NCBI GenBank assembly: GCA_029256725.1
Contig: JAQSXJ010000042.1
Location: 1-44,642 of the forward strand
Length of the DNA: 44,642 nucleotides
Direction of reading: 5' to 3'
Source of the DNA: Anaerocolumna sp.
GTDB lineage: Bacteria > Bacillota > Clostridia > Lachnospirales > Lachnospiraceae
Shown here piece by piece: positions 44,201 through 44,642 of this stretch. Position 1 is the stretch's first letter. Each line of letters begins with the position of its first letter. Made by a program: the position numbers and the translations under genes. The notes beneath the pieces are model-generated. The model saw only the letters and a list, made by a program, of their open reading frames with translations. It did not search any database and was not told where the DNA came from.

Positions 44201-44422
44201 CTCTTTGAGTTGGTTCAGTGTATCTTCATTTCCGCCAAGATAAGCAGCCTGCCAGCTACCATACAGCTCTTTCTTCTGATTGATTCCGGTCTGTTCCATA
44301 CTGGCCTGAAATACCAGGGCAGCTGTAATGAAAGCAAAGGATAAGGATACCACCAGCTTTAACAGCCAGGAATCCTTCTTTCTTCCTTTCATTCCGCTTT
44401 TTGCTATTTTCCTTAAGGTCAT
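41201..44422 (-). CDS. FtsX-like ABC transporter permease (system 2)
   Basis: A 1073-residue protein with the same architecture as system 1: an N-terminal helix with the near-identical LVVSLSFAFITA, extracellular domain, FtsX domain, helix, second extracellular domain, and FtsX domain ending VENIRSLGR. Differences gather in the first extracellular domain (about residues 150-380), including the lysine/glycine and glutamate-rich linker before FRRNSFTYPDTSNSVEH. GGAGG lies eight bases before the ATG at 44422 and the ATPase ends 14 bases upstream. It is probably the product of a tandem duplication, with a changed ligand surface. Substrate unknown. Confidence 0.92.
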   Translation of the reverse strand: MTLRKIAKSGMKGRKKDSWLLKLVVSLSFAFITAALVFQASMEQTGINQKKELYGSWQAAYLGGNEDTLNQLKEDKEVQDITYSTNLGTASKLGIVGTISQELKEVGNFTLYKGEFPKADNEIAVELNQLSNAGMELEVGQKLLVDFVTTIVDVNIDQQAYELEVQAMKEGYKLNRYGYHDNPNKQIGDINVIVSTDYVYYFKPGDPSDEQSIKTKGFMTHQEVVMQKEFVITGILNTYSDKWDLGGHAVPNAFVTEGAGKELRDAFYNNSYVDVSSYKHSMDFFLNLHNLNNAVIDKLEERYPDMKSENEQEYINSIWRQLVGRLSGSEIEKVESFYGAGNAEISNTEVSAEDSGLLKSELSKTEGSTSSFRRNSFTYPDTSNSVEHIITYAILGIIFITTVCAVFQIFLTQIKRRGRKLVLLKSIGATKLQLTGILAWEAVYLWVTGLIYGGLSGTGLSVLVLYVMRFTGNGSLAIAIPGKLLLIGITVGSASLFAGVLFPALSAVNIPLTGTMAEKQKRSGKAYKSKSSKEIKPVKQNFLHITFRYLKNNRGKNILSFAISLFIISILSASLYLSYNAWQKYNNSVIETGRPDYTLKAIYGENQNKLPEIEQELKSIKGVNTVESYKYGKNLLFWYEGMEKDPLLTAFEKLLPNKLRKEHFARYVSGTESQPEYISNAYYSYYYGIDMNDEYAQPIFRAVEEGTINMDKFKSGEEVILLMPLVKKGEADYSNPELPEAMDSDSVKSAVGVDKRFHWVLEENEVYYISTDRKYKQLYSKAASLKAGDKIYLSTDKEKIDDAGRVTGFRTTEVTVGGIIYYFPEKGIWPFSNLNTSYTVIGSMDGMETLYPNSKMGLFRIGINQMTEMVKVLYPSSYGRTLWNITAADKDNQEVLDAALLTFANKYGFTLYNYKESSERMLAEALNNILIIALLGGITSVIALIAFYNTAVSKMEQEKNRIGILQALGVTKHQFTCQYLLQGLAQGAIAVVLANAGVLLVLLLVTAGTLKIPISNLSVLIEALRADRLWLFPWVIHLIINVVFVAVTAILQAIPAIRIARQYPVENIRSLGR

Positions 44423-44436
44423 ATCTGCTGTCCTCC

Positions 44437-44642
44437 CTATGCTATGGATGTAATTCTGCCGTTGCTGATTGTAATCACACGCTCTGCGTTGGCTGCAATA
44501 TCCATGTCATGGGTTACTAATACTACAGTCTGACCGAATTCCTTCGCAGATTGCTTTAACAGTTGTATTACTTCTTTTCCGGTCTTTTCATCCAGATTGC
44601 CTGTTGGTTCGTCTGCCAGCAATATGGCAGGCTTTGTAGCCA
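44437..44642 (-). CDS. ABC transporter ATP-binding protein (system 2), 5' end off window
   Basis: Only the last 68 codons are inside the window. They contain Walker B (LADEPTGNLDE) and the switch His in VTHDMDIAANAERV, ending ISNGRITSIA. The sequence matches the system 1 ATPase at roughly nine of ten residues. The start, Walker A and signature motif lie beyond the right edge. Confidence 0.93.
   Translation of the reverse strand, partial: ATKPAILLADEPTGNLDEKTGKEVIQLLKQSAKEFGQTVVLVTHDMDIAANAERVITISNGRITSIA

Overview
The window looks like the chromosome of a low-GC, plant-polysaccharide-using Firmicute, most likely of the Lachnospiraceae / Clostridium cluster XIVa type. This is inferred from AT-rich spacers, strong GGAGG ribosome binding sites, several TTG/GTG starts, CUT1 sugar transporters with a YesMN-type two-component pair, and Gram-positive FtsX-type ABC exporters. 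No rRNA, tRNA or CRISPR array was seen.

Positions 1-14497 (mostly minus strand) form a carbohydrate-utilisation locus. Read in its own direction it holds a LacI regulator, a YesM-like sensor kinase with a YesN-like response regulator, a sugar-binding lipoprotein, two CUT1 permeases, and three glycosidases: a six-hairpin enzyme, a DUF5060/DUF5605 apiosidase-like enzyme, and a GH106-like alpha-L-rhamnosidase cut by the left edge. None of the three glycosidases has a signal peptide, so imported oligosaccharides are probably broken down inside the cell. No transporter ATPase is present; such systems usually share a distant one.

Positions 14498-19277 (plus strand, divergent from the LacI gene) are a compact catabolic operon: a FucI/AraA-type isomerase, a transketolase split into two subunits, and an FGGY kinase. 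The order isomerase, ketose kinase, split transketolase matches the logic of the known transketolase route for D-apiose (apiose to apulose to apulose 4-phosphate to xylulose 5-phosphate plus DHAP). Together with rhamnosidase-like and apiosidase-like enzymes this suggests an apiose/rhamnose-containing plant glycan, such as rhamnogalacturonan-II side chains or apiosides, as the target. That assignment is inference.

Positions 19278-24971 mix intact genes (a pyrroline-5-carboxylate reductase-like protein, an APH-family kinase-like protein, dapA and an AraC regulator) with gene remnants and unusual non-coding DNA. A 1.1 kb gene-free stretch (22762-23880) holds about nine degenerate 38-bp tandem units followed by a 213-bp near-perfect hairpin. 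A large cytoplasmic GH2 enzyme (24972-28511) follows the AraC gene and is probably controlled by it.

Positions 28570-36950 carry asnA, hcp, GNAT, VOC, DUF2000 and histidine-phosphatase genes, interspersed with decayed genes: a receiver/histidine-kinase deletion remnant, an AraC gene with an in-frame stop, an ABC ATPase stub and a frameshifted phosphatase. Positions 37045-44642 are two tandem, clearly paralogous ATPase plus giant FtsX permease systems; the second ATPase runs off the right edge.

Two themes cross the window. Short stable hairpins repeatedly sit just upstream of ribosome binding sites, including one leader sequence present in three related copies. At least four unrelated MITE-like inverted-repeat elements lie in spacers.
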